Below are positions 1 to 7,712 of a stretch of 34,655 nt of DNA, piece after piece. The position numbers were made by a program, and so were the translations under genes. The stretch's first letter is position 1, and each line of letters starts with the position of its first letter. This DNA comes from Rhodobacter sp. (GTDB taxonomy: Bacteria; Pseudomonadota; Alphaproteobacteria; Rhodobacterales; Rhodobacteraceae). The DNA lies in the NCBI GenBank assembly GCA_013821825.1, contig PNJK01000037.1:1-34655 (forward strand), written 5' to 3'. The notes under the pieces are model-generated. The model was not told the origin of the DNA, searched no databases, and saw only the letters and a list, made by a program, of their open reading frames with translations.

Positions 1-1384
1 AGCTGTCATCTCGATTCAGGACATGGGGGCCGCCGGTCTGACCTGCTCGGCCGTCGAGATGGGCGACAAGGGCGGCCTTGGCATCAAGCTGCAACTGGAT
101 GACGTGCCGCAGCGCGAAACCGGGATGACGGCCTACGAGATGATGCTGAGCGAGTCTCAGGAACGCATGCTGATGGTGCTGAAGCCGGAGCTGGAACCGC
201 AAGCGCGGGCGATCTTCGTGAAATGGGACCTCGACTTCGCCATCGTCGGCGAGACGATCCCCGAGGACCGCTTCCTGATCCTGCACGGCAACGAGGTGAA
301 GGCGGACCTGCCGCTGTCCAAACTGGCCTCCAGCGCGCCGGAATATGACCGGCACTGGGTGGAAACTCCGGCAGCGGCCCCCTTGGGCGCGGTACCGGAG
401 ATTTCGCCGCTGAACGGGCTGCGGGCGCTGATCGGGTCGCCGAACTATGCCCACAAGGCCTGGGTCTATGAGCAATATGACAGTCAGGTGGGCGCCGACA
501 CGGTGGTCGCGCCGGGCCTTGGCGCGGGCGTCGTCCGGGTGCATGGCACCGGCAAGGCCTTGGCTTTCACCAGCGACGTGACGCCGCGCTATGTGAAGGC
601 GAACCCGTATCAGGGCGGCATGCAGGCGGTGGCCGAAGCCTATCGCAACCTCTGTGCCGTGGGCGCGCGGCCTTTGGCCACAACGGACAACCTCAATTTC
701 GGCAACCCGGAAAAGCCCGAGATCATGGGGCAATTCGTTGGCGCGATCAAAGGGATCGGGGTGGCTGTCGCGGCATTGGACATGCCGATCGTGTCGGGCA
801 ACGTCAGCCTTTACAACGAGACGGACGGCAAGGGCATCCTGCCGACGCCGACGATCGGGGCTGTCGGCATCCTTGCTTCGCTGGACGAATTGATCGCGGG
901 GCGTCCGCTGGCGGGTCATGTGGCGGTGGTCGTGGGCGAGACGCATGGACATTTGGGGCAATCGGCGTTGCTGGCCGAGGCCTTCGGGATCGAGGCGGGC
1001 GACGCCCCGCCCGTCGATCTTGCGGTCGAGCGCAAGCATGGCGAGTTCGTGCGGACAAACCGCGCGCTGATCTGCGCCTGTTCCGATCTGTCGGACGGCG
1101 GGCTGGCGCTGGCGGGTTTCGAGATGGCGGATGGCGCGGGGATGGGGCTGGTGCTGGAGGCGGGGGATATACCGTCGCTCTTCGGCGAGGATCAGGCGCG
1201 CTATCTGCTCGCCGTGGCGGCTGAGGATGTCGAGGCGCTGCTGGCCGCCGGGCGTGACGCGGGCGTGCCGGTCAGCAAGGTCGGGCAGTTCGGCGGGGAC
1301 AACGTGGCCTTCGGTACGGATGTCGCGGGTCTGGCAGGCCTTTCGGCGGTGTATCGCACGGCGTTCGGGAAGGCCGTGGGGTGA
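1..1384 (+). CDS. purL: Phosphoribosylformylglycinamidine synthase subunit PurL, 5'-truncated by the window edge
   Basis: The reading frame is open from base 2 and ends at TGA 1382-1384, so about 460 C-terminal residues are present and the N-terminal part (roughly a third of a small-type PurL of ~720-740 aa) lies outside. PurL catalyses the ATP-dependent amidation of FGAR to FGAM, the fourth step of de novo purine synthesis, together with PurS and PurQ. Visible family landmarks are the [15 protein letters not shown] stretch at the left edge, [19 protein letters not shown], the [10 protein letters not shown] motif and the C-terminal [16 protein letters not shown], the glycine-rich ATP-binding segments of the AIRS/PurM-like fold. 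Its stop overlaps the ATG of the downstream GNAT pseudogene (TGATG). No start can be chosen from this window. Identity is very secure. Confidence 0.97.
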   Translation, partial: AVISIQDMGAAGLTCSAVEMGDKGGLGIKLQLDDVPQRETGMTAYEMMLSESQERMLMVLKPELEPQARAIFVKWDLDFAIVGETIPEDRFLILHGNEVKADLPLSKLASSAPEYDRHWVETPAAAPLGAVPEISPLNGLRALIGSPNYAHKAWVYEQYDSQVGADTVVAPGLGAGVVRVHGTGKALAFTSDVTPRYVKANPYQGGMQAVAEAYRNLCAVGARPLATTDNLNFGNPEKPEIMGQFVGAIKGIGVAVAALDMPIVSGNVSLYNETDGKGILPTPTIGAVGILASLDELIAGRPLAGHVAVVVGETHGHLGQSALLAEAFGIEAGDAPPVDLAVERKHGEFVRTNRALICACSDLSDGGLALAGFEMADGAGMGLVLEAGDIPSLFGEDQARYLLAVAAEDVEALLAAGRDAGVPVSKVGQFGGDNVAFGTDVAGLAGLSAVYRTAFGKAVG

Positions 1385-1700
1385 TGTTGCGGGCTGCGTC
1401 GGAGCGGGATCCGGGGTTCATTCGCGTGTTGGTCAAGCGGCAGCAGAAAACGCGGCTTTCCTGACCGACGAGGACGAGGCGGGGCTGGCCGCCTATCTTG
1501 CCGATCCGACGGCCAGTCTGCTGATCTGGGGAGAGGATACTCCACGCGGTTTTGCGCTGTTTCGCGGCGTTGGCCAGAGATCCGGCACGGTGGAACTGCG
1601 GCGGCTGGCACTGGATACGCCGGGGCGGGGCGAGGGGCCGGGTTCACATTGCACGGGCATTTGCGCCAGCACCACTGCCGACCGGCCGTCGGGCGGGTGA
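1384..1700 (+). pseudogene. Frameshifted GNAT-family N-acetyltransferase remnant
   Basis: An ATG at 1384 overlaps the purL stop and opens a GNAT-like N-terminus ([17 protein letters not shown]) that stops after 26 codons. In another frame from about 1455 the protein continues as AAFLTDEDEAGLAAYLADP, LLIWGED, GFALFRGVG and then VELRRLALDTPGRGEG, which is the beta4 / motif A (acetyl-CoA pyrophosphate loop, R/Q-x-x-G-x-G/A type) of a GNAT enzyme. After about 1637 the frame shifts again (RVHIARAFA) and the rest is unrecognisable. At least two frameshifts therefore break one ancestral gene. The acetyl acceptor cannot be inferred. Alternatively, sequencing errors could mimic the lesions, but two independent shifts plus the missing C-terminal GNAT half favour real decay. 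Confidence 0.75.
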
Positions 1701-1763
1701 TCGATGTCCTGCTTTGCGACATACTGCGCTCTGAATGGGCCGCCCTGCCCCGCCGACGATCCT

Positions 1764-1787
1764 GCTTCCGGGCTTGCTTCCGGGCTT
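1764..1787 (+). repeat. Perfect 2 x 12-bp tandem duplication
   Basis: The 12-mer GCTTCCGGGCTT occurs twice back to back, in the non-coding stretch between the GNAT remnant and bolA. It looks like a simple slippage duplication in decaying DNA; no function is evident. Confidence 0.7.
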
Positions 1788-1841
1788 GCGACGTCCCGGT
1801 CGCAGCCCTACATTCAGCACAGAAGAATAAGGACCCATCCG

Positions 1842-2078
1842 ATGGCGATTGACGCCCGCGATATTGAAACGCTGATCCGTGAAAGCTTTCCCAAGGCGAA
1901 AATCTCTGTCGAAGGTAACGACGGGACGCATTTCGCAGCGGAAGTGATCGACGAAAGCTTTCGCGGCATGAACCGGGTGCAGCAGCAGCGCGCGGTCTAT
2001 GCGGCATTGAAGGGCAAGATGGACGGCTCGCAGGGTGAATTGCACGCGCTGGCGCTAACGACCAAGGCTCCTGACTGA
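1842..2078 (+). CDS. bolA: BolA family protein
   Basis: This 78-aa protein has the compact BolA fold. The start MAIDARDIETLIRESFP is preceded by an AAGGA ribosome site at 1828-1832. The family signature appears as VEGNDGTHFAAEVIDESF followed by GMNRVQQQRAVYAALKGKM, including the conserved His of the [C/H] Fe-S ligand region and the RVxxQRxVY helix. BolA proteins form [2Fe-2S]-bridged heterodimers with monothiol glutaredoxins and act in Fe-S trafficking and iron signalling. A grxD gene lies 200 bp downstream in the same direction, matching that partnership. In-frame codons upstream of 1842 have no ribosome site and no BolA homology, so this start is preferred. Confidence 0.95.
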   Translation: MAIDARDIETLIRESFPKAKISVEGNDGTHFAAEVIDESFRGMNRVQQQRAVYAALKGKMDGSQGELHALALTTKAPD

Positions 2079-2079
2079 C

Positions 2080-2292
2080 ATGACCGGGTCTGCGCTGGGC
2101 CAGTTTGGCGTGGTTGTAATCGGGCTGGTCGGGATTTTCAGCCTTTTTCGGGCGCGTCGGCACCGGGGCAGGATCGATGAGGACGCCGAATCGCGGATAA
2201 CCCGGCAAGTGGAAATGGAGCGGCGGATGGCATCCTATCTGGCCGCACGGTATGATACGAAAATGGAAGGAGCGCGCGATGACCGCCGTTGA
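2080..2292 (+). CDS. Small single-pass membrane protein between bolA and grxD
   Basis: A 70-aa frame begins with an ATG one base after the bolA stop and ends 14 bases inside grxD, so it is translationally coupled at both ends. The N-terminus [17 protein letters not shown] is a hydrophobic helix, followed by the basic RARRHRGR and a charged, probably helical cytoplasmic tail ([20 protein letters not shown]). This predicts an inner-membrane anchor with the tail in the cytoplasm by the positive-inside rule. I do not recognise a named family. Its position inside the bolA-grxD unit suggests expression with the Fe-S proteins, but no function can be assigned. Confidence 0.75.
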   Translation: MTGSALGQFGVVVIGLVGIFSLFRARRHRGRIDEDAESRITRQVEMERRMASYLAARYDTKMEGARDDRR

Positions 2293-2638
2293 GACGATCA
2301 AGACCACAATCGAGAAGAACGATGTCGTTCTGTTCATGAAGGGCACCAAGATGATGCCGCAGTGCGGGTTTTCCAGCCGCGTGGCGGGGGTCTTGAACTT
2401 CATGGGGATCGAGTTTCAGGATGTGAACGTGCTGGCGGATGCCGAAATCCGGCAGGGGATCAAGGATTTCTCCGACTGGCCGACGATCCCGCAGCTTTAC
2501 GTGAAGGGCGAGTTCGTCGGCGGCTGCGACATCGTGACCGAGATGGCGCTGTCAGGCGAACTGGATCAGCTTCTGGAAGCCAAGGGCGTGACCTTTGACA
2601 AGGCGGCGGCTGACAAGATCCGCGAAGCCAACGCCTGA
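2279..2638 (+). CDS. grxD: Monothiol glutaredoxin, Grx4/GrxD type
   Basis: The protein has 119 aa. The start [13 protein letters not shown] follows GGAAGGA at 2265-2271 with 7-bp spacing; an in-frame ATG at 2252 lies upstream of this ribosome site and is rejected. The active site CGFS (Cys29) defines the class II monothiol glutaredoxins, which carry a glutathione-ligated [2Fe-2S] cluster. The glutathione-binding WPTIPQLYV (cis-Pro, residues ~67-75) and GGCDIV (~81-86) motifs are intact. The likely role is Fe-S cluster carriage or delivery and iron sensing with BolA, encoded just upstream. The start overlaps the preceding small membrane gene by 14 bp. Confidence 0.97.
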   Translation: MTAVETIKTTIEKNDVVLFMKGTKMMPQCGFSSRVAGVLNFMGIEFQDVNVLADAEIRQGIKDFSDWPTIPQLYVKGEFVGGCDIVTEMALSGELDQLLEAKGVTFDKAAADKIREANA

Positions 2639-2730
2639 TCGGCGGCAAGACAGAATTCTTCAGGAATTCCGTGGCGGAGCCTTCGAGGCTTCGTCACGAC
2701 TTCTTGGAAGAAATCGCGTCAGGCGCGCTG

Positions 2731-3090
2731 TCAGGCCTTCTCCTCGACCCTCGCCGCAATGGCTTCGGCCCTGGCAGCGATCTCGGCCAGCGTTTCGAAC
2801 ACTTGCGACGGGATCACCGCCACATCGCGGGTGCTGACAGGACGGGCCTCCAGCTCGGCCACGCGCGCGCGCAGGACGCGCAGTTCATCCTCGACGGACG
2901 CGGTCTTGTCGGCCAGCAACAGCCCGGCCATCAACAACATCTTCGATTCCGGCAGCCGCCCCATCTGGGAGATCAGGGGTGAGGCCTCGGAGTCCAGCAT
3001 CGCGGCGGCAGCGCGCAGGAAATGCTCTTCGCCTGGCTGACACGAGACCCGAAACGCCTTGCCGCCGATGGTCACTTCCAGATCAGGCAT
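2731..3090 (-). CDS. zapA: Cell division protein ZapA
   Basis: This is a 119-aa ZapA-family protein. The globular head begins [18 protein letters not shown], with the typical beta-strand motif V-T-I-x-G-K-x-F/Y-x-V, then a helix (GEEHFLRAAAAMLDSE). The C-terminal half is a long coiled coil (ADKTASVEDELRVLRARVAELE and ETLAEIAARAEAIAARVEEK). ZapA bundles FtsZ protofilaments and promotes Z-ring assembly at midcell. Its start overlaps the stop of the upstream coiled-coil gene by 8 bp (ATGCCTGA), so the two are almost certainly translated from one transcript. The 3' end faces grxD across ~90 bp with no convincing terminator. Confidence 0.92.
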   Translation of the reverse strand: MPDLEVTIGGKAFRVSCQPGEEHFLRAAAAMLDSEASPLISQMGRLPESKMLLMAGLLLADKTASVEDELRVLRARVAELEARPVSTRDVAVIPSQVFETLAEIAARAEAIAARVEEKA

Positions 3091-3592
3091 GTCCGGCCTC
3101 CGTCAGATGGGGTTCGAGGGCGGCGAGGATTTCGTCCATTTCCGCCACTTCGGTCAGCCGCAGCGCACGCAGGGCGTCAAGTTCGGCCATCAGGGATTTG
3201 TTGATCAGGTGGGGTTCGGTCACGCCCGCCGCCTGGGCGGTCAGCAATGCTGCAAGCTGGTCACTCAGGGTCGCATTGGTGCGGCGCATCCGCTGCAGTT
3301 CCAGCCCTTGCATGTCAAGTTGCTGGGTCAGCCGGTCGATCTTTTCCTGCAGATCGCCCTTCGATTCGCGGTCTTTCGCGACGCGCAGGCGTTCCTGTAA
3401 CTGTGCTGTCAGGGACTTTTCCTCTTCCAGCTGGGCGCGCAGGGCGGCATCGGCGGCAGGAAGCGGAGCGACCGGTGCAGGGCTGGCTATCGGCGCGGAC
3501 GGCCTTGGCGCAGCGGAAATCCGGTCCACCCCCTTGCCGATCCGTTCCAGAGCCGCGGTGATCCGCTGTTCAAGCTCGGTAATGTCCCGCAT
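3083..3592 (-). CDS. Coiled-coil protein co-transcribed with zapA
   Basis: A 169-aa protein starting [19 protein letters not shown], with a GGGG-containing ribosome site a few bases upstream; the same frame is open further upstream but only as antisense to tkt. The N-terminal amphipathic helix is followed by a Pro/Ala-rich linker ([20 protein letters not shown]). A long coiled coil (residues ~60-130: [34 protein letters not shown]) and a C-terminal acidic helix follow. I recognise no named family; its position before zapA and overlap with it suggest a role in division or envelope organisation, but this is inference from context only. Confidence 0.85.
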   Translation of the reverse strand: MRDITELEQRITAALERIGKGVDRISAAPRPSAPIASPAPVAPLPAADAALRAQLEEEKSLTAQLQERLRVAKDRESKGDLQEKIDRLTQQLDMQGLELQRMRRTNATLSDQLAALLTAQAAGVTEPHLINKSLMAELDALRALRLTEVAEMDEILAALEPHLTEAGHA

Positions 3593-3663
3593 CCCATACC
3601 CCTTGTGTCGTGGTTCGGCCGCCTTGCGCCGGTCCCCGTCAGTCGGAAAGCGAATCGCCTTCC

Positions 3664-3688
3664 CGCGATAAGAACCGATCTTAACGCG
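3664..3688. repeat. Inverted repeat in the divergent tkt / coiled-coil intergenic region
   Basis: CGCGATAAGA, a 5-base spacer, then TCTTAACGCG: 10-bp arms with one mismatch. It lies 72 bp upstream of the coiled-coil/zapA start and 124 bp upstream of tkt. There is no T-run on either side, so an operator is more likely than a terminator. The cognate regulator is unknown. Confidence 0.4.
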
Positions 3689-3811
3689 AAAGCGGGGAAA
3701 GGCGACGGGCCTTTCTTCCCAAGGCCTTGGGCAGCACGCTTGATCTTGCCGGTGGCGGTGGGTAGGACGCTGGCAAAGCCAGCCTATGCCCCTAGCCAAA
3801 GGAACCCAGCC

Positions 3812-5827
3812 TTGGACATCCAGACCCTTCGCGCCAAGCACCCCGATCACTGGATGCGCGCCACTGCGATCCGCGCGCTGACGCTTGATGCCGTGGCGGC
3901 GGCGAACTCGGGCCACTCGGGCATGCCGATGGGCATGGCGGATGTGGCGACGGTGCTTTTTGAAAAACACCTGAAGTTCGATCCCAAGGCACCGCGCTGG
4001 GCCGACCGTGACCGGTTCATCCTGTCGGCGGGGCATGGGTCGATGCTGATCTACAGCCTGCTTCATCTGACCGGCTATGCCGACATGACGCTGGAGCAGA
4101 TCAGGAATTTCCGCCAGTGGGGCGCGATCACCGCCGGGCATCCGGAATATGGCCATGTGGCCGGGGTGGAAACGACGACCGGTCCGCTGGGCCAGGGCAT
4201 CGCCAATGCCGTGGGCTTTGCGATCGCGGAAGAGAACCTGCGCGCCCGCTGGGGGGCCAAGGTGCAGGACCACTACACCTGGGTCATCGCGGGCGACGGA
4301 TGCCTGATGGAGGGCGTCAGCCAGGAGGCCATCGGTCTGGCGGGCAAGCAGCAACTGAGCCGCCTGATCGTGCTGTGGGACAACAACGGCATCACCATCG
4401 ACGGCAAGGTGTCGATTGCGGACGTGACCGACCAGAAGGCGCGGTTTGCTGCCTCGGGCTGGGATGTATTCGAATGCGACGGGCATGACCCTGAGGACAT
4501 CGACCGCGCGCTGAGCGCGGCCAAGGGCTCGACCCGTCCCGCCATGGTCGCCTGCAAGACGCATATCGCGTTGGGACACGCGGCGCAGGACACGTCGAAG
4601 GGCCATGGCGCCCTGACCGACAAGGCGCAGCTGGAGGCGGCGAAAGCGGGCTATGGCTGGACCGGCGGCCCGTTCGAGGTGCCTGCGGACGTCAAGCGCT
4701 GGTGGGAATCGCTTGGGGCAAAGGGCGCCAAGGCGCGGGCCGATTGGGAAGCACGGATTGCGGCGCTGTCGCCCGCGAAACAGGCCGAATTCTCCCGGAT
4801 CTTCTCGCAGGAGGCCCCGGCAAAGCTGGCAGCCACGATCCGCGCGATGAAAAAGCAGGCGGTGGCGGATATGCCGAAGCTGGCAACCCGCGCGGCGTCG
4901 GAAAAGGTGCTGGCGGCGGTGAACCCGGTTCTGCCGGAAACCATCGGCGGGTCGGCCGACCTGACGGGGTCGAACAACACCAGGACGGCCGATCTTGGCG
5001 TCTTCACTCCGGAAGATCGCAAGGGGCGCTATGTCTATTTCGGCATCCGTGAACATGGCATGGCCGCCGCGATGAACGGGATGGCGCTGCATGGCGGCGT
5101 GCGTCCCTATGGCGGCACGTTCATGTGCTTTACCGACTATGCCCGCCCTTCGATGCGCCTGTCGGCGTTGATGGGGATTCCGGTGGTCTATGTGATGACG
5201 CATGACAGCATCGGTCTGGGCGAGGATGGCCCGACCCACCAGCCGGTCGAGCATCTGGCAATCTCGCGCGGCACTCCGAACACCTTGGTCATCCGCCCCG
5301 CCGATCTGGTGGAAGTGGCCGAGGCCTGGGAAATCGCGCTGACCGAAAAGACCCGGCCCACCGTGCTGGCGCTCAGCCGTCAGAACCTGCCTGCGGTGCG
5401 CAAGGTGCATACGGCGCAAAACCTCGTCGCCAAGGGGGCCTATGTGCTGGCCGAAGCGACGGGCAAACGGCAGGTGATCCTGATGGCCACCGGCTCCGAG
5501 GTCGAGATCGCATTGAAGGCGCGCGCTGCGCTGGAGGCCGAGGGGATCGGCACCCGGGTCGTGTCGATGCCGTCGATGGAACTGTTCGCCGCGCAGGACG
5601 AGGCGTATCGCAAGCGTGTGCTGCCCGCAGGCCCGGTCCGTGTGGCAGTCGAGGCTGGCGTGCGCCAGGGCTGGGACCGCTGGCTTCTGGGCGAGCGAGG
5701 ACGGGAGGCGAAGTCGGGCTTCGTGGGCATGTCCAGCTTTGGCGCCTCAGCCCCGATGGAGCGGCTTTATGACGAGTTCGGGATCACGGCGGATGCGGCT
5801 GTGGCGCTGGTCAAGTCGCTGATCTGA
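3812..5827 (+). CDS. tkt: Transketolase
   Basis: A 671-aa thiamine-diphosphate enzyme that moves two-carbon ketol units between sugar phosphates in the pentose phosphate and Calvin cycles. The start is a TTG ([15 protein letters not shown]) with AAAGGA at 3798-3803, 8 bp upstream; no in-frame ATG fits the family N-terminus. Seen are [14 protein letters not shown], the ThDP/Mg motif [13 protein letters not shown]...DNN (from ~residue 161), the catalytic Glu region [13 protein letters not shown] (Glu ~414), the pyrimidine-domain segment [15 protein letters not shown], and [16 protein letters not shown]. The C-terminal transketolase domain begins at ~residue 540. Length matches the family (~660-675 aa). 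It appears monocistronic, closed by the terminator at 5853. Confidence 0.97.
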   Translation: MDIQTLRAKHPDHWMRATAIRALTLDAVAAANSGHSGMPMGMADVATVLFEKHLKFDPKAPRWADRDRFILSAGHGSMLIYSLLHLTGYADMTLEQIRNFRQWGAITAGHPEYGHVAGVETTTGPLGQGIANAVGFAIAEENLRARWGAKVQDHYTWVIAGDGCLMEGVSQEAIGLAGKQQLSRLIVLWDNNGITIDGKVSIADVTDQKARFAASGWDVFECDGHDPEDIDRALSAAKGSTRPAMVACKTHIALGHAAQDTSKGHGALTDKAQLEAAKAGYGWTGGPFEVPADVKRWWESLGAKGAKARADWEARIAALSPAKQAEFSRIFSQEAPAKLAATIRAMKKQAVADMPKLATRAASEKVLAAVNPVLPETIGGSADLTGSNNTRTADLGVFTPEDRKGRYVYFGIREHGMAAAMNGMALHGGVRPYGGTFMCFTDYARPSMRLSALMGIPVVYVMTHDSIGLGEDGPTHQPVEHLAISRGTPNTLVIRPADLVEVAEAWEIALTEKTRPTVLALSRQNLPAVRKVHTAQNLVAKGAYVLAEATGKRQVILMATGSEVEIALKARAALEAEGIGTRVVSMPSMELFAAQDEAYRKRVLPAGPVRVAVEAGVRQGWDRWLLGERGREAKSGFVGMSSFGASAPMERLYDEFGITADAAVALVKSLI

Positions 5828-5852
5828 CGCAGGTTTCAAGACTTTAAGAACT

Positions 5853-5884
5853 GGGTCGCTCGGCATCGAGCGGCCCTTTTTTAT
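5853..5884 (+). terminator. Rho-independent terminator of tkt
   Basis: GGGTCGCTCG-gcat-CGAGCGGCCC forms a 10-bp stem with one G-T wobble and a 4-base loop, followed by a T6 run (CCCTTTTTTATT). It begins 26 bp after the tkt stop. Confidence 0.92.
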
Positions 5885-5902
5885 TGCCAGGATCGCTCCC
5901 GG

Positions 5903-6175
5903 TCAGCCGACCGCAAGATAAGGGATGGTCCCGGCAAGATCCGTGTCGTCAATCAGGCGGAAGCGGCTGGTGCTGCCCGCCTGGCGCGCCTTGGCAAAGG
6001 GGGCATAGTCGGGGTCCGTGGCGAAGCCCGTTACCGCCTACCGCGACGAAAACTGCAAAAGAGCGACCAGCGTCCTGGCCGGTTGCTCACCCTCGAGCAG
6101 CCCAACATGGCCCGAGCGACTGAGATAGCGCCCGCCATGACACTCGACCAGTTGGTCGGACCCGAGGGTTGACAG
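5903..6175 (-). pseudogene. DUF1330-like remnant, N-terminus deleted and in-frame stop
   Basis: On the minus strand the frame reads SDQLVECHGGRYLSR, VGLLEGEQPARTLVALLQF, then a TAG at 6038-6040. It continues in the same frame as AVTGFATDPDYAPFAKARQ and FRLIDDTDLAGTIPYLAVG to a stop at 5903-5905. The HGGRYL-x(n)-LEGE-x(n)-LLQF pattern is typical of DUF1330 (dimeric ferredoxin-like alpha/beta fold, unknown function). The expected start and first helix/strand are missing: the similarity ends near 6170, where it abuts a remnant of a different gene in the opposite orientation. A nonsense codon plus loss of the N-terminus mark this as dead. The family call is from pattern recognition and is moderately sure. 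Confidence 0.65.
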
Positions 6176-6350
6176 CGACCTTCATGTGACGACCGATCTG
6201 CGCACGATGACCGCGATCTGGATGGGTCTGACCACCGTGGTCTTTGAGACAGCGCGCCTGACGCTGGACGAGAACCGGGCGATCTGCGAGACGATGCAGT
6301 CCTGGCTCGGGCTTTCGCCGTTTGCAGCGGACGACCGGCAGCGGACCTGA
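6141..6350 (+). pseudogene. C-terminal remnant of an HxlR-type winged-helix regulator
   Basis: From about 6141 the frame reads DPRVDSDLHVTTDLRTMTA, IWMGLTTVVFETARLTLDE and MQSWLGLSPFAADDRQRT, ending with TGA 6348-6350. This resembles the C-terminal (SCP2-like) extension found on HxlR-family winged-helix regulators (DLRTMTxIWMG ... WLGLSPFA). The DNA-binding domain, normally ~100 residues upstream, is absent; instead an oppositely oriented DUF1330-like remnant begins. There is no plausible start or ribosome site. It is read as the 3' stump left by a deletion. Confidence 0.6.
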
Positions 6351-6353
6351 GCC

Positions 6354-7316
6354 CTAGCGACCGGGCACCAGACGGGCCCAAATCGGCCCGACCACCCGGG
6401 TTGCGGCCGGGATCAGCATCACGCCCAGGATCAGGCCGAAGACACCGTCAAGTCCCGCCGTCACGACCCAGGTGACAAAGCCCTGTGCTGTGCCAATGGC
6501 TTGTGCCGCAGCCTTGGCGAAGTCGTTGATGGTGTCATAGGGCCAGGACCAGAGATGTGTCACCTCCAGCCCGTGGATAACGATATTGCCCCCGACCCAA
6601 AGCATTGCAGCGGTGCCGACGGTGGACAGAAACGCCATCAGCTTCGGCATCGCCAGCACCAGCCCCCGGCCAAGCGCCCTGCCCGCACCAGTGCCTCCGG
6701 TTGCGGCAAGGTGCAGGCCCACGTCATCCATCTTCACGATCAGCGCCACAGCGCCGTAGACGGCCACGGTGATGAAGGCCCCGACCACGGCCAGAGTGAT
6801 CGCCTGCATCCAGAAGCTTGGGCTTTCGATGGTGGCCAGGGCGATGGTCATGATCTCGGCCGACAGGATGAAATCGGTCTTGATCGCGCCCGCGACCTTT
6901 TCCTCCTCAAGATGGGCCGGGTCGCGGGTGTCGAAATCGGTTTCGACCGTCTTGTCGGCATGAGGTGCCATGGCGTGGACCACCTTTTCGGCCCCTTCAA
7001 AGCACAGGTAGGCCCCACCCAGCATCAGAAGCGGTGAGATCGCCCATTCCGCAAAGTAGTCCAGTGCCAACAGTCCCGGCAACAGCACGATCAACTTGTT
7101 CTTCAGCGATCCCAGCGAGATGCGCCAGATGATCGGCAGTTCCCGATCGGCGGAAAAGCCATGCACGTATTTCGGCGTGACCGCGGCATCGTCGATGACC
7201 ACCCCTGCGGCCTTTGCCCCGGCCTTGGAGGCCGCCGCGGCGATGTCGTCAACGGACGAGGCAGCCACCTTTGCAATCGCGGCCACGTCGTCAAGTAGGG
7301 CGAGAAGTCCGCTCAT
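6354..7316 (-). CDS. DUF808 family inner-membrane protein
   Basis: A 320-aa protein beginning MSGLLALLDDVAAIAKVAAS, the standard DUF808 (YedI-like) N-terminus; in-frame codons upstream of 7316 are not conserved-looking and are left out. DDIAAAASKAGAKAAGVVIDDAAV and VHGFSADRELPIIW precede several hydrophobic helices (LIVLLPGLLALDYFAEW; LLMLGGAYLCFEGAEKV; ITLAVVGAFITVAVYGAVAL; AFLSTVGTAAMLWVGGNIV; DGVFGLILGVMLIPAATRV). It is predicted to be a polytopic inner-membrane protein of unknown function. The ribosome site is weak (AAGGA ~11 bases upstream). It stands alone, with its 3' end 3 bp from the HxlR stump. Confidence 0.9.
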   Translation of the reverse strand: MSGLLALLDDVAAIAKVAASSVDDIAAAASKAGAKAAGVVIDDAAVTPKYVHGFSADRELPIIWRISLGSLKNKLIVLLPGLLALDYFAEWAISPLLMLGGAYLCFEGAEKVVHAMAPHADKTVETDFDTRDPAHLEEEKVAGAIKTDFILSAEIMTIALATIESPSFWMQAITLAVVGAFITVAVYGAVALIVKMDDVGLHLAATGGTGAGRALGRGLVLAMPKLMAFLSTVGTAAMLWVGGNIVIHGLEVTHLWSWPYDTINDFAKAAAQAIGTAQGFVTWVVTAGLDGVFGLILGVMLIPAATRVVGPIWARLVPGR

Positions 7317-7480
7317 GGTCTGGGGTGTCCTTGCTTCTGCCGGGGTCTGTGCGGGGTCATTTAGACTGCTTGGGACAACAAGGCAAAGTCCTGTGCAACG
7401 AGAAACCGCGTGTCGCCCCTTCACGCGGGGATCGGACTTGCCGTATAGGACGCGGACACCCGACCGGAACATGCGCTGTC

Positions 7481-7624
7481 ATGACCAACACGATCGCTCT
7501 TTACCTTGGCATTTCCCTTCTGGCCGCAATCGGGCTGGATGTCTTTGCCAATGATGCGGCGGCACTGACCTTCACGGCGCGGAAATTCCTGGACCTGGTC
7601 GAATGGGTGGCATTCTGGCGCTGA
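7481..7624 (+). CDS. 47-aa single-pass membrane peptide upstream of gap
   Basis: A short frame starting ATG 7481 (MTNTIALYLGISLLAAIGLD) has one N-terminal hydrophobic helix followed by a conserved-looking tail (TARKFLDLVEWVAFWR). I recall similar short peptides ending in ...FLDLVEWVAFWR in other Rhodobacteraceae, sometimes next to gap, which supports it being real. No strong ribosome site is visible (GCGCTGTC precedes it). It ends 88 bp before gap. Function unknown; a small membrane-bound regulator or structural peptide is possible. Confidence 0.7.
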   Translation: MTNTIALYLGISLLAAIGLDVFANDAAALTFTARKFLDLVEWVAFWR

Positions 7625-7664
7625 CCGCGTCAAACTGTTGTTGTAATCGGCGGTTAACTGCGGA

Positions 7665-7678
7665 TGTTACCGCTATCA
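7665..7678. promoter_or_regulatory. LacI-family-like palindromic operator upstream of gap
   Basis: TGTTACCGCTATCA is an imperfect 14-bp palindrome with a central CG, of the form TGwTAsCGsTAwCA, 34 bp upstream of the gap ATG. A near-identical copy lies upstream of the DUF1127 gene at 8812. LacI-family regulators bind CG-centred palindromes of this shape; the alphaproteobacterial central-carbon regulator CceR is a candidate because gap is a plausible target. The regulator assignment is inference. Confidence 0.55.
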
Positions 7679-7712
7679 GCGACGTGAGTCGCATCCGGAC
7701 GGAGGAAAGATC

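Noticed and set aside
1201-2403. A 400-codon minus-strand frame spanning purL end, bolA and grxD
   Set aside because: Runs antisense through well-identified genes and has no domain-like segments.
3593-5419. N-terminal extension (about 600 codons) of the coiled-coil gene on the minus strand
   Set aside because: It is antisense to transketolase; the true start at 3592 has a ribosome site and lies just past the tkt leader.
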